A DNA stretch of 64,000 bases from Batkoa obscura (GCA_030770535.1 JASVEC010000001.1:1240001-1304000); one strand, 5' to 3'; positions 15,556 through 26,453 are shown, numbered from the stretch's first letter. The notes: generated by a model not told the origin, from the letters alone. Made by a program: numbers and translations.

Positions 15556-16091
15556 ATGTACTCTAATTTATTAATCCAAGTAAGTAATAATATGTAGCTT
15601 AACTAATGATTATTGATCTTTCTTTTAGCTTTTTATCTTTGGCTTATCATTTCTTGTTTGTAACGGTGACGACTCAAGCTCAAATGCCCCTTTTGGTTTA
15701 GGTTATGGCACTCCAAGTTATACTAATCAAGGTTATTTACGTTATTTCCCTATACCAATTCCAATTGTAAACCTACCACCTGCCACTAACTATAACGGTG
15801 GAAACACAAACAATTATAACAATGGAAATACGAATAATGTAAAATCTTATGTTGGAAAACAATTGATTTTGAATGGAGGTACTAATACTTCTTACGGATC
15901 AAATGTTGTAAGATTAGTTTTAGATTATATTGCTTTAATATTAATACATTCTATAGGTGTACGAATCTAATTTACCTAACCCATACCGTATTGTTAAACC
16001 TGGACAAATGGTTACTATGGACTTTGTACAAAACAGATTAACTTTATACATTGATTCTAATAACATTATAACTAGCGCTGGCTATAACTAA
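15556..16091 (+). CDS. secreted I78-family peptidase inhibitor-like protein, copy 1
   Basis: Exons 15556-15579, 15629-15907 and 15957-16091 give 145 residues. The N-terminus is a signal peptide (MYSNLLIQLFIFGLSFLVCNG). A Gly/Asn/Tyr/Pro-rich spacer follows (about residues 22-80). The last ~65 residues fit the I78 pattern: YVGKQL near the start, then YRIVKPGQMVTMDF and NRLTLYIDSNNIITSAGY, compared with the family's RVI-PGD-VTMDY-x-RLN-x-x-D-x-I. Known members are small extracellular serine-protease (elastase/subtilisin-type) inhibitors. The terminal Cys-Gly of many members is replaced by Gly-Tyr and the mature chain has no cysteine, so no stabilising disulfide. The first intron separates the signal peptide start from the rest. 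Inhibitory activity is inferred only. Confidence 0.75.
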
Positions 16092-16137
16092 TAGTATAAT
16101 TTATTTAAATAAAAAAATAATAAAATTAGCGAACATT

Positions 16138-16250
16138 TGATTTTTTCATCTCTTGTTTTTATTTTAAGAATCACTACATTACATGATGATTTAGACCATT
16201 TTAATAAAGAATTTTGTTTTTTGTATCCTAATACTTAATATCATTCAACT
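16138..16250 (-). pseudogene. decayed 3'-end fragment of the neighbouring Tim44-like gene
   Basis: ACCATTTTAATAAAGAATTTTGTTTTTTGTATCCTAATACTT aligns in order with the end of the intact gene at 18036-18140 (ACCATTTTAAAAAGGAATC, TTTTTGTATTCTAATACTT). It has many substitutions and no longer codes the tail LKWFKNHYSIDKI. It shows that the original duplication reached past the I78 gene into its convergent neighbour. Confidence 0.65.
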
Positions 16251-16838
16251 TACAGGGTCCTGTCAATTCTTTAGTGTGTTTTCTTGATTTTTTTAATTAT
16301 TTAGAAAGCAAAATTTTAATACTTGATGTTTCTAACATGCAATAGATTTTTTCATAACAACCAACTAGTACTTTTGGAATGCTGATGGATCAAAGTAAGT
16401 AAATAACATGTATTGAAACGCTTGTAAAGGAAATAAGCAGTATATGGCACATTACTAACAAAAGCATTATTCTCTTTAGAAAAAAACATCAGACTCATTA
16501 TTCATGTTGTCTAAAAGGAAGTTCTTAACAAAAAACCAACTGATATGTCTTTTCTATTTCATTTTTTTGCCTATTATTTGTTCAATATAAAAGTTGGATA
16601 ATTTACTAATAAAAATTTCAGAAGCTATAAAAATCAAATAAATTTTTTTACAATAAGTATAAGTTCTAAATAAAAATATTCGAACAACTAGCTTTTCAAT
16701 ATGTTATAATACAATGGTAAAAAAGATATTTTTTGTTATTTTGTTATAATTTTAAAAATATTAAAATTCAAACCACCTTTTTAAAGTATGTGAGGTACTT
16801 TATCAAGCAGTGTAGTTATAAAAAATATGAAGTATGGC

Positions 16839-16956
16839 TAACGTGGATTTGAAGACATGAACCAGTATGAGTATAAGAACCATTTTTTGATAGCTGCTAG
16901 TAATTAGGCAAATGGTTCCCGTGCTCATACTGACTCATGTCTTCAAATCCATGTTA
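16839..16956. repeat. long hairpin, 47-bp arms with 24-bp loop
   Basis: Arms 16839-16885 and 16910-16956 are inverted repeats sharing GGATTTGAAGACATGA, CAGTATGAG and GAACCATTT. I count seven mismatches, all transitions. Short foldback transposon or hairpin RNA precursor are both possible; there is no coding content. Confidence 0.8.
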
Positions 16957-17073
16957 TTTTTTAACCCTTTTTATTTACTTATTAAATGACTGTGGGAATT
17001 TTTAAAGTAAAACTATCAATGTTACACTATTTTAAATATTGATTTTTTACCCAACTTTTAGGGGGTAGACTTT

Positions 17074-17296
17074 AAAGCTATAAGGATCTTTCAAAAGCTC
17101 TTGAACATTTTTTGAACATCATTGAAAAAACAACTTTGCATCTGTCAAAACATGCTAAATTAAGACTAAAAATCAAACTTGAATTTTGAAAATTCAGTCA
17201 AATTATTTGTATTTATTTAAACATTCTGGGTTATGGTAGATCTTTATTCAAGTTCAAAAAATGTTCAGAAGCTTTTGAAAAACCCTCATAAGTTAC
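17074..17296. mobile_element. inverted-repeat element inserted upstream of I78 copy 2
   Basis: The left end carries TTTCAAAAGCTCTTGAACAT and the right end, on the other strand, TTTCAAAAGCTTCTGAACAT, each followed by TTTTTGAAC. Weaker pairing extends outward (CTATAAGGATC / CTTATGAGGGT). In copy 1 the same interval, between GGGGTAGAC and TTAGGGTGGG, is only about 20 bp, so roughly 200 bp was gained here. Looks like a non-autonomous DNA element. Confidence 0.65.
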
Positions 17297-17297
17297 A

Positions 17298-18020
17298 TTA
17301 GGGTGGGTTTCAAAAATAGCGACAAAATTTAAACATTTAAGGGGAAAGTTAAACTAAGACTTAGTCAAAAAATAGTCAAAAAATAAACTATAAAAAGCGT
17401 AAAAATCAAAGTCAAAGAAAAAGATAAATTAATTCAAATTTAAAACTATGTACTCTAATTTATTAATCCAAGTAAGTAATAATATGTAGCTTAACTAATG
17501 ATTATTGATCTTTCTTTTAGCTTTTTATCTTTGGCTTATCATTTCTTGTTTGTAACGGTGACGACTCAAGCTCAAATGCCCCTTTTGGTTTAGGTTATGG
17601 CACTCCAAGTTATACTAATCAAGGTTATTTACGTTATTTCCCTATACCAATTCCAATTGTAAACCTACCACCTGCCACTAACTATAACGGTGGAAACACA
17701 AACAATTATAACAATGGAAATACGAATAATGTAAAATCTTATGTTGGAAAACAATTGATTTTGAATGGAGGTACTAATACTTCTTACGGATCAAATGTTG
17801 TAAGATTAGTTTTAGATTATATTGCTTTAATATTAATACATTCTATAGGTGTACGAATCTAATTTACCTAACCCATACCGTATTGTTAAACCTGGACAAA
17901 TGGTTACTATGGACTTTGTACAAAACAGATTAACTTTATACATTGATTCTAATAACATTATAACTAGCGCTGGCTATAACTAATAGTATAATTTATTTAA
18001 ATAAAAAAATAATAAAATTA
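17298..18020. repeat. direct duplication, copy 2 (core identical to 15406-16128)
   Basis: Second copy of the 723-bp block. Its right border at 18020 falls just before the stop codon of the convergent Tim44-like gene, and its left border touches the inverted-repeat element. Confidence 0.95.
17448..17983 (+). CDS. secreted I78-family peptidase inhibitor-like protein, copy 2
   Basis: Exons 17448-17471, 17521-17799 and 17849-17983 encode the same 145 residues as the gene at 15556; I see no coding or intronic difference. Signal peptide, Asn/Gly-rich spacer and C-terminal KPGQMVTMDF...NRLTLYID module as in copy 1. The ATG-proximal promoter, with TATAAAAAG about 55 bases upstream, is also shared, but further upstream copy 2 has an inserted inverted-repeat element, so distal control could differ. 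It converges on the Tim44-like gene, with only about 50 bases between the two stop codons. Confidence 0.75.
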
Positions 18021-18035
18021 ACAAACATTTATTTT

Positions 18036-19265
18036 TTATTCCTGGTTTTTATCATAGATCTTATCTATACTATAATGATTTTTAAACCATTTTAAAAAGG
18101 AATCTTGATTTTTGTATTCTAATACTTGATCAATATCACTTAGCTTCCAATTCCATTCGTCTTCAGTTATCTTACCAACTTTTGAAAAGTTAAAATAGTC
18201 TGAGTCAAAGGTAAGTATAAACTTTCTACGTGATGTATCATCAACAATGATTGTTGTGGCATCTGATAACTTGAAATTAACATCTGCGTCACATTCTACA
18301 TATAATTTAAACTGGGTTCCTTTCTTTAATTCTTCAAGTATTTCACTTCGATTGTTATTGTCAGTCTCCTTGTTGAAAGCAATTTTTTTATTAACAATGA
18401 TTCTACAGGTAAACAAAAACAAGTTAAAATAATTCTCATTGTGGATCGAATAACCTTCTTTTGGTCCAAGGGTAATAAAAACATCACTTATGTAAGTATT
18501 ATGTACGTTTAAAACATTAATTGCCACACTTCCTTTTTCCTTTTTGACTTTCTCTAACTCTTTAGAATAAAACTTATGCAAATCTTCATCCATCATGCTT
18601 TTTAAGTTCTCTTGATCGCCCAAACTTAAACTTTGGCATAGCCTTTCAAAAGCTAATTGAGCTACAAAATAGTTTATAATAGTATATAATACAGCAGCTA
18701 ATTACAACTTACCTCCCATAACAAATTCTTGTTCAAAATACCTAGAGTCTATAGCATACAACTTTAAAATCCATTGACTTAGCATCCTACTTAACCACAA
18801 GTAAAACCTTGCTGGGAAGATAGGTAATCTATTAAATATGGGACTTAAAATGTAATTCATGTTGTTAAACCTATGCTTTTGGTTTCCATATAGCCAAGCT
18901 AAATTAATTTAAACTCAGTAAATTACCAGTACAAAATTAAATAAAATTACGAAACAAAATGATATTTGTTGTTTTTTCTGGGGGTGGTGGTAAGTTGTCC
19001 TCTTGTCCTGGGTTCCTCACTGGTCTATCAGGTAGCTTATCAGAAATCGACGGGTCGTCTAGCTAATATTTTCAATGTTTTAAATTAATTCTAATCTACT
19101 AATAATGAATTATATTACATTTGTCTCTTTGATATTTAAATAAGATTTATTGATTAAATTCCTTTGTGGGTTATTTGGTATATGAAACTCCCTCTTAATG
19201 AGCTTTTGAGCTACGCTCTTATGTAATGGGGATTGGAGGTAGTAATATATTCTTTTGCTATTCAT
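18036..19265 (-). CDS. predicted mitochondrial protein with a Tim44-like domain (Mba1/MRPL45 type)
   Basis: Four exons (19119-19265, 18951-19062, 18713-18898, 18036-18661) keep one frame of 356 residues. The N-terminus (MNSKRIYYYLQSPLHKSVAQ, continuing KLIKREF) is basic, hydroxylated and free of acidic residues, as in mitochondrial presequences. A Pro-rich linker (NLPPPPEK) leads to FPARFYLWLSRML and then QLAFERLCQSLSLGDQENLKSMM, followed by alternating beta/charged segments (VAINVLNVHNTYISDVFI, FKLYVECDADVNFKL). This order resembles the Tim44-like fold of Mba1 and MRPL45, which bind the mitoribosome at the inner membrane. Overall similarity is weak and the assignment tentative. A decayed copy of its 3' end lies at 16138-16250. 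Confidence 0.55.
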
Positions 19266-20231
19266 GTTTTGATTTAAAAAATGTTTTTTATTTCTTGATA
19301 GTCATTAAATTTATGACGTTAGTCTTAAAAATAAGTAGCCAATCAGTTAAGCGCTTTGAATTCATTTATGTTTTTATAGTTAAGGAACCATAAATAAACT
19401 TAATAGAATGTATTTTTAAGTTAAGAGTATATAAAGTTTTGTAATGTATAATTATTTTAAGATAAAACATAAAAGAACAAGAAAATGATTGAAAAACTTT
19501 AAGTTTTATTTAAAATACGGAACTTTCGTAGAAATAAAATTACCTCAACTATTTTTTTACTAAAAGGTATAGAAGAAATCTTAATAGGCAACAGCTAAAT
19601 ATCTAATCTAAAACTGTACTCTTTTGTCGTATTAAAAATAGCTGGCTTGTCTACTGTATAGTTATTAATATATGTACCTTTGCTTTATATTATTACTATT
19701 ACTTATTAAGATGAATTTTAGTATAATAGTTATTAGATAACATGATAAAAGATATATAGTAGTACAAAATAAAAGGGATGGTTAAAATAAGGTTTCAGAA
19801 CGTAAATTAATATATTAGTCTTACAAATGTCCTTAATATTTTACTATTTATTTGATTATAATCTATTAAAAAAATTAACTTAATAATATATCATAGTGTA
19901 TAATGGGACAGTAATAAAACAAATCTATATTAGCTTAACTTTTAACATAAAATTGATAAAAACTTTATTATAAAAACTAATTTAATTATATCTATCCAAA
20001 AGAGCTTTATAATGCATTAAAATAAAATAATAAAACCCCCCCCCCACTTTAAAATATAGCAGTAGTACAATTCAAAAACAAAAATTAATAAAATAAAATT
20101 CAGACTTATTTAGTTTAAGGCTAGGTTTACCAAGTGTGATTTCCCTTTTTTATAGTTTGAATTCGCTTTTCTTTTAAAAACAACATGCAAATGTGAGTTT
20201 TGATCTTTGAATTTTATACTACCCAACTCAA
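19266..20231. other. intergenic region between Tim44-like gene and phosphatase gene
   Basis: No gene seen. Contains a run of about eleven C at 20038-20048, striking in this AT-rich context, and the 3' flank of the phosphatase gene. Confidence 0.5.
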
Positions 20232-21478
20232 TCAAGCAATTTCATTGTTGGTGTTATCCAGCACCTTTGTAACATCATCAACGGTTGAAAGATCTTTGAG
20301 GAAAGGAATAAGGTCCAGTAATTCAGTATCATGAAGATCGTTAAACCAGGTTGTGATAGGTACGGCGTTAGCTGGATGAAATAAATAACTTGTGGGGGAG
20401 TTATCAATAATTATAGTGTGAGCAAGGTCACGACCAACTTGAGATAAATCCTAAGTTTATATTAATAATTGTACTATTAATTTATACAATAATAGCTTAC
20501 CTTAACATAGTTACCATTATGATTATAACAGGATTCTCTGAATAATCGGTGGCTAATAACTTTATGTCTATCTAACATATCGAGTACAGGATCAGCATAC
20601 TGTAAAAATGAAAGTTAGTATTTATTAAATGTAGTATAAACAGTGATATTACTTTAGATAAACTAGCTGTAAATACTACAACTTCGAATATTTCTCCAAC
20701 TTTTAAAAGGAACTCATCTACACCTGGTCTTTTAGCAACATAAACATTATGGAATTGATTATCAATTTCGACTGGTACTATAAAATCTGGATGTTCGATA
20801 AGCTAATTCAAGTTAATTTATAAATATATTATAATAATATTATCCTATTACCTTAAAAGAACTATGAACTAGTGTTTCATCTAAATCCAACACTAAGCAC
20901 TTTTTATTCTCAAATTCAGAGGTAGGTGGATCAAGAAGATATTTTCTTGAACTCTAAACAATAATCAGTTTTAATTTCTATAAAAAAAGCATATAACTTA
21001 CGGTAGAAATGCGTTTAGGATCAGGTAAGCTTTTTTCAATAACGATAGCAGTTGGAGGGCTACCATCTGGGGAGGCCGAATAAATTAAACTATCCGGAGA
21101 AGAAGGCTTTTCAACTTGGGCCTCTTCCTCTACTGTTTTTTCGTTTGAAGGAGGGAGTGCAGGCAATGGTGTTTTTTCTTCAAACTCCATCTTTTCAGGG
21201 CTACTCCAACACATAAAAAGTGAGAATGGGTTCTTACAGCTAAGTTTAGATGAACCCTTTTCTGACTTTCCCTTTCCTTTCTTTGAGGCTAAATTAGTGA
21301 TTAGTTTTGGTTTAATATTGTAAGGCACAAGCTTACTTTTCTCCGACTTAGTTGAGCTTGAAGCTACAACTTTACTTTGAGGAACATTGTCTTTTTCAGA
21401 GTTAGCTGGCTTAGGTATTATATCAATGTTTGAAATAGGTGACTTTGAGGAAGCTTGGGTTGCAGTTTGAACCGACAT
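20232..21478 (-). CDS. FCP1/NIF-family (PSR1/SCP-type) phosphatase
   Basis: HAD-superfamily Ser/Thr phosphatase of the NIF/SCP type. The catalytic DxDxT motif is plain in [16 protein letters not shown], followed by [55 protein letters not shown] and [20 protein letters not shown], the standard order of the SCP/PSR1 catalytic domain (about residues 165-355). The first ~160 residues are a low-complexity Ser/Lys/Pro/Glu-rich tail, as in yeast Psr1/Psr2, which act at the plasma membrane in the sodium and general stress responses. A near-N-terminal [11 protein letters not shown] segment could be lipid-modified or membrane-associated. Five or more exons with short introns; last residues DNTNNEIA. 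Function as Psr1 or as an RNA polymerase II CTD phosphatase cannot be separated here. Confidence 0.88.
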
Positions 21479-23281
21479 TTTTAAGTATTATAATCAGTTT
21501 AAATAATAATAAAACAGGGGATATTAGGGAAATATAAAATTAAAAGGTACAACTATTCTAAGAAATCTTAAGGTTGAAGGGAAGATGAATCAACTTATTA
21601 TAAATAATTAATGAATCTAGTAATAAGGTTGGATATTAAATATAATCAAAAAGAAAAATAAACAAATTATTTAAAGGATTTAATTAAAAATCAAAATAGG
21701 GATAATAACTTAGGAGTTTCTTTTCTTGAACTCCAGTTAAATTGCAAATTTTGGCTGCCACTTCTTAATTTAGAAGGCCCTTGTTCAAAATCAAGGGAAT
21801 TACCACATTATTTAAGGCGGGACAATAGAACTTTATTTGATACTTCTCAATCAATCAAGTAAATAAGAACTGATTTAGAGTCACATTATTGGCTTAAAAG
21901 AATTTTAACCATTGAAAAATATGTTCCGTTCTATGCTATTGGCTTATTCTTGTAGTAAGTTTGAACAGTTTTAACCAAAATACTCAATTTACACACTGAA
22001 TTTGCAATAACATTTTCGTTAGAAAGGAAAAATGAAATGAGCTTGAAAATTAAATAAAAAATCTCGTTAAAACTTCTTACATTCCCCAAGATTAAATAAT
22101 AAGTAAGATAAAAAAGTTAATAAGTAGATTTTATAAAAAGAATAAAGAAAAGTGAAAGATTAAAATATACTATTTAAATAACTAGTTTATTAATTTTAGT
22201 TTGTTACTTTTTACTATTATAATTCGGTAACTTTACAAAAAAAACTCGATTCATTTATTAAAAAGCTAAAGGATGGGGAAACTTTAAGCTAGAAGCACCA
22301 TGAATTAAAAAAAGGAGCAATTTCTAATATTTGCAAGTTGGACATTTGTTAATTTATTACAGAAATAGCTAATCTAATTAATTAACTTAGTTTTCATTTC
22401 AATTTAGAACTTAATTCGGTTTTATTTCTCCACAGTCGAAATTTTTCATAGTTGCAACTTGAGTGATAAAATTTCCAGCAAGTGACGCAAAAATTAGTTG
22501 ACTTAAATTAAGCAACTTTTGATTTTAAAGAGTCTTGGTAATAATTGACTCATAGCATTATGGTTAAATGAAAACAATGGCTTTCATATGTGCAAGTTTA
22601 AAAGCTAAGTTGAAATTAAAAATAGAATTTTCTAATTCACTTTTTTCGTCCATTTCCTGTAGCGTAAATTTTTTTTAAACTATTAAGCAAAACTGGACAA
22701 AAAAACGTCCTAATATAAGCTATTTTAAAACTAAACAAAAAAGCAAAAAATTTTGTAGCACTTGGTGTTTAATTTGCAATTTTGCTAAAAATCAGATTGG
22801 ACAAAACTTAAACTAAGCTTTTAAACTAACCTATATATATCAACTTGTATAAATGGTTTCAATGATTGAGAGTACGTTCATACATTCACAAATAAGAAAA
22901 AAGATCGAGGTTTATATCAAAATCGACATTCATAAGTCAAAAATCTTATATATTTTATCAAAGATTATATAATTTCACAATTAGATAAGTAAAGTTAGAT
23001 TTGATCATACAACAAAGCTTTAAATTAGCTATTAATATTAGTAAGAATAATTTATTATAAAAAATAACTTTGATTTAATCTACGTGTTACATATCATCTT
23101 TGAAATAAAATGTTTAATATACTTGTTATCAATTCCTTTAATAACTAACACAAAAGTAATTAAATTTATTAACATGTTTCAATTAATTAAATACATTTAA
23201 ATCGAAAAGTGAAATGTTATTTATCGTGATAACACTATTTCAACATTTAAGAAGGATGATATATTATAGATATAAACAGAA
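21479..23281. other. intergenic AT-rich region with repeat
   Basis: No gene seen. Contains copy 2 of the diverged repeat (22597-22838). Confidence 0.5.
22597..22838 (-). repeat. diverged interspersed repeat, copy 2
   Basis: On the minus strand it reads GGTTAGTTTAAAAGCTTAG, TTTTGTCCAATCTGATTTTT, AACACCAAGTG and GGAAATGGACGAAAAAAGTG, matching 11403-11632. Substitutions and small length changes are frequent, so insertion is old. Confidence 0.65.
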
Positions 23282-24122
23282 TTATAAGATGCTATCTTGG
23301 AACCGATTTTCAAATTTATCGCCTCCCCTTCCATTATTACTTGAATAACTATAATCCAAACCCAAATTTTTGCTTTCATTAAATTTGGTGATTTTGGCTG
23401 GTTCCACAGAAGCTCTAAATGAGGAATCTAAAATAAGGGATTCTGTAGTTTCATAAAAGTTATTTTTTGTAGTTCCTTTTTGCTCTATATCACTATAATC
23501 GGATGGACTTGCACGGTTTAAACTTGTCGCTGTAAGAACAGAAGCTCTAGCTTTTACAGCTTTTTCAGGTTTATTTATAACATCTAATGGGCTTAATAAT
23601 GAGTTTCTACCAATGCCACTTAGCTTAGTGTTTGTTTTTGAGTAAATGTCTTCACTATCTGAATAAATATGATCAAGATCTTCATTAGGTTGGGTAAAAA
23701 TAGATTGAATCCCATGAAGCTTTTCCTCTTCTTTAATTGTATTCTAAAATAAAAATTTTAAGTAAAAATTTTAATATATAAATAGTGGCCCTTACCAGAT
23801 TCAGTCTAGAAGTTGCAACGCTCCCAGGAACTTGAATTGCTTTATGTCTACGATATCGCATAATAAGATACACCATAACTAATATAAAAACAAAAAAAAC
23901 GCTACCACAAGCTATACCGATAATAGAGGGCGTTGATAAGCCCCCTGAATTTGAATCTTGGTTTAAACTAGCCTCACTGATATTACCATTTTCATCCACG
24001 CACACTGTTTTAAAGCATACATTACAATTAATAAATTTTTGAACACATTTTTGAGGGCTCGGGCACTTTGGATCACAATTAAAAGCAGTTTGTTTGCAGT
24101 TAGGACAATCACTTTTACCCAT
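23282..24122 (-). CDS. Opy2-like Cys-rich single-pass membrane protein A
   Basis: Exons 23796-24122 and 23282-23743 give 262 residues. The outside part (about 1-60) is Cys-rich: CPNCKQTAFNC, CPSPQKCVQKFINCNVCFKTVCV. The spacing C..C...C...C..TC/NC-x-x-C-x4-C resembles the Opy2 N-terminal module of fungal membrane anchors. One helix follows (IIGIACGSVFFVFILVMVYLIM) with a basic stop-transfer RYRRHK. The cytosolic part holds EEEKLHGIQSIF and ends DKFENRFQDSIL; both segments recur in the paralogue at 25654. In yeast Opy2 anchors Ste50 for the HOG osmostress MAP-kinase route. No signal peptide is visible, so an upstream exon may be missed. Family call is moderate; the paralogy with B is clear. 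Confidence 0.6.
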
Positions 24123-25653
24123 TTCAGAAAGTTGTCGATTTAAATTAAGAAGTAAAAAAGGTTAAGATCCAATCAACTAGTAAATTTAATATAGTATTTA
24201 TTTTTAGCTTTCTATTTAGTATATGGTTTGCTCTATTCTATTTATTAAACTTGGTCCTAATGATAATAATTAAAAGTAGAATTAAAAGTATGATGATGAT
24301 TGGCTAGAGAAGCTTCTTTTGTTCCTAGTGCCGAATTTATGTAAGTGATTTGTATAAATAAGGAACGACCTTCATTTAGTTAATGAAAATGAATTTAGGT
24401 CCTTAAATTTAAGTTTGTGGATTTAATGAGTTTAAAATCGACTATAATATATTTTATAATTTAAAGCCAAAGTTTTACTAATTTTGGACTCTTGTTTTTA
24501 ATTTAAACTTAAATATAATATAAAAAATATATTATGCTGCTGCTCATCCTTTTTTATACTGAATGTTTGATTTGAAAATTGACCAATTTTAGAAATTCTA
24601 GCAATATTTCAACCAATAATACCTCATAATATACCATATCCCTATTAAATTTAAATTAGAAAATGTTCTGAAGATTTGTTGATTGCATTAAGCTGAAGTC
24701 ATCCCTTAAAAATCCCTCAATTCTATTCAAATATTTATTATATTCATTATATTTTATAAAGCTATTTTACAGTGCAACTTTTGGCCTCGAAATCATTTAC
24801 TTGCTTCAAATAACTACAGTAATCTTAATCCTTTAATCTAAAATCGAATATACAGTTATTTAACTTTAGTATTAAATTTGAGCTTAGTTTTAACTAAATT
24901 CTCTTCAAGAATAATATTTCCAAAAAGAATAACTTCAATATCTATAACACAATATAGGATAAAACGCTTACTAACTTCTTTTCTTGGAGCTGAGAGTCCC
25001 AAGTAAGACTGATTTACCGCCGACGTCTCTTTGAACTGGTAAAAATAGTCAGAGCAGTTTATAAACCATTTTTAGCTTGAGATGGGACTTTATATATTCT
25101 CAAATAAACTTTTAATGGTGTTGGAATATCCGAAATTCATTGGCGAAATTAAGGAAAAATTATCAACATATTAGGCTGTAAAGGAACATCCAATTGATAA
25201 GATAATGTTCTGAAAAAGATGTGAAAATCAAACAAGATTGAGGAAATTATTACAGGGGCCTGTTTATTTGAAAGTATTGATATGCGCAACATTAAAGATT
25301 TATTGCATTATTTCAATTTATAAAATCCGAAATACGGCTCTGTATATCTAAGTCAAAGCTTTTATAAAAGAGCAAATCTAATATAATTTTAATGTTGCTT
25401 GATGAACTTTTAAATTATAGTAAAATGATAAAAACCAATGATATCTATTTAAAATGAAATGGCTATTCGAACAGTAAAGACAATTTTAACATAATAACAC
25501 AAATAAATTGAAACGTAATTTATAATCTTTTATACATTGATTATCAAAAGTCAAAGAAAATGGCGTTTGGAGGTAAATATGCGTCAGAGAAATGAAAATA
25601 ATGATAGAAATATTGTTTAAATAAGCTGGATTTTTTTAAAAAAATCGAGATTG
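24123..25653. other. intergenic region between the two Opy2-like genes
   Basis: No gene seen. A small GC-richer patch near 24985-25045 (CTTGGAGC...CCCAAG foldback, then ACCGCCGACG) stands out from the AT background but matches no RNA family I know. Confidence 0.45.
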
Positions 25654-26453
25654 TTAAACAATGTCATTTTGAAATCTATCTTCAATTTTACCTTGAAATC
25701 CACTACCTAAACCATTTTGGGACTTAGAAGTGCTGCTTTCTTCTGGAATAGGTGTTGGAAGTGGAGCATTGATATCAAAATTTCTCACAGTTGTATCTTC
25801 TTTTCTTTTAGATCTTACACTTGAAGCAGCTAACTTGGAGTTTCCTTTTGATGATCCATTAGTCAAAGAAGTTCCAGTTACGTTAGCCTCAATAGTTTCA
25901 GAAGTAGCAGTTGTGTCTTTAATTATTGGGCGATGGGCCTTTAGTTCGGTAGCTCTCATTGTATTTATTACTGATACATCATTATCACTATAAAATCCTT
26001 GTTCTAAATGGTTGATATCTGCTTTATTGAAAATCGACTGAATTCCAAAAATATTTTCTTCTTCTTTTGATTTCTAATTAAATGTCATTAATTATTTAGG
26101 TTAATAATAATAATCTTATATAAACTTACCACTCCCTCACCAGAAAATTCTCCAGAATAGTTGTTGCCTCTTAAAGTTCTCTCTAGTTGCCTACGACGAT
26201 AAGCACGAATAAATAAGAAAATACCTAAACATAAACCTAATACCCCAATAACACCACATACAATGCCAATTACGGCCCCAGAAGATAAACCACCGGAGGG
26301 AGTAGAACTTGATTGTGAGCCGTCTAGAGCGCAACCCATTTCTTCAATACAGTTCTCACAGGTGTCAGTGCTTTTAAAGGTGATGGTGCATACCTTTCCA
26401 AGACCACAGTCTTTAGTACATTTACCAGCTAATAATGAATATCTGTGTAACAT
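25654..26453 (-). CDS. Opy2-like Cys-rich single-pass membrane protein B
   Basis: Exons 26130-26453 and 25654-26073 give 247 residues. Outside module: KCTKDCGLGKVCTITFKSTD, then TCENCIEEMGCALDG, fitting the Opy2-type Cys pattern better than paralogue A. A Ser/Gly linker leads to the helix AVIGIVCGVIGVLGLCLGIFLFI and the basic RAYRRRQLER. The cytosolic tail contains EEENIFGIQSIFNKADINH, then low-complexity Ser/Thr sequence, and ends GKIEDRFQNDIV. The two motifs (EEE-x3-GIQSIF and E[ND]RFQ[DN]-x-I[LV] at the very end) are shared with A although the intervening tail is not, implying conserved binding sites. No signal peptide is visible at the proposed start (MLHRYSLLAGKC); a further upstream exon is possible. 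Confidence 0.62.

Larger units (their letters stand above)
15406..16128. repeat. direct duplication, copy 1 (core identical to 17298-18020)
   Basis: A 723-bp block repeated at a constant offset of 1892 bp without any length difference. I find one base difference (G versus A near 15427/17319). It spans the promoter, both introns and all exons of an I78-type gene. Identity stops abruptly on the right at 16128. Confidence 0.95.

Noticed and set aside
24985-25045. GC-richer patch as an RNA gene
   Set aside because: Only one short foldback (CTTGG/CCAAG) and no conserved boxes; too little to call.
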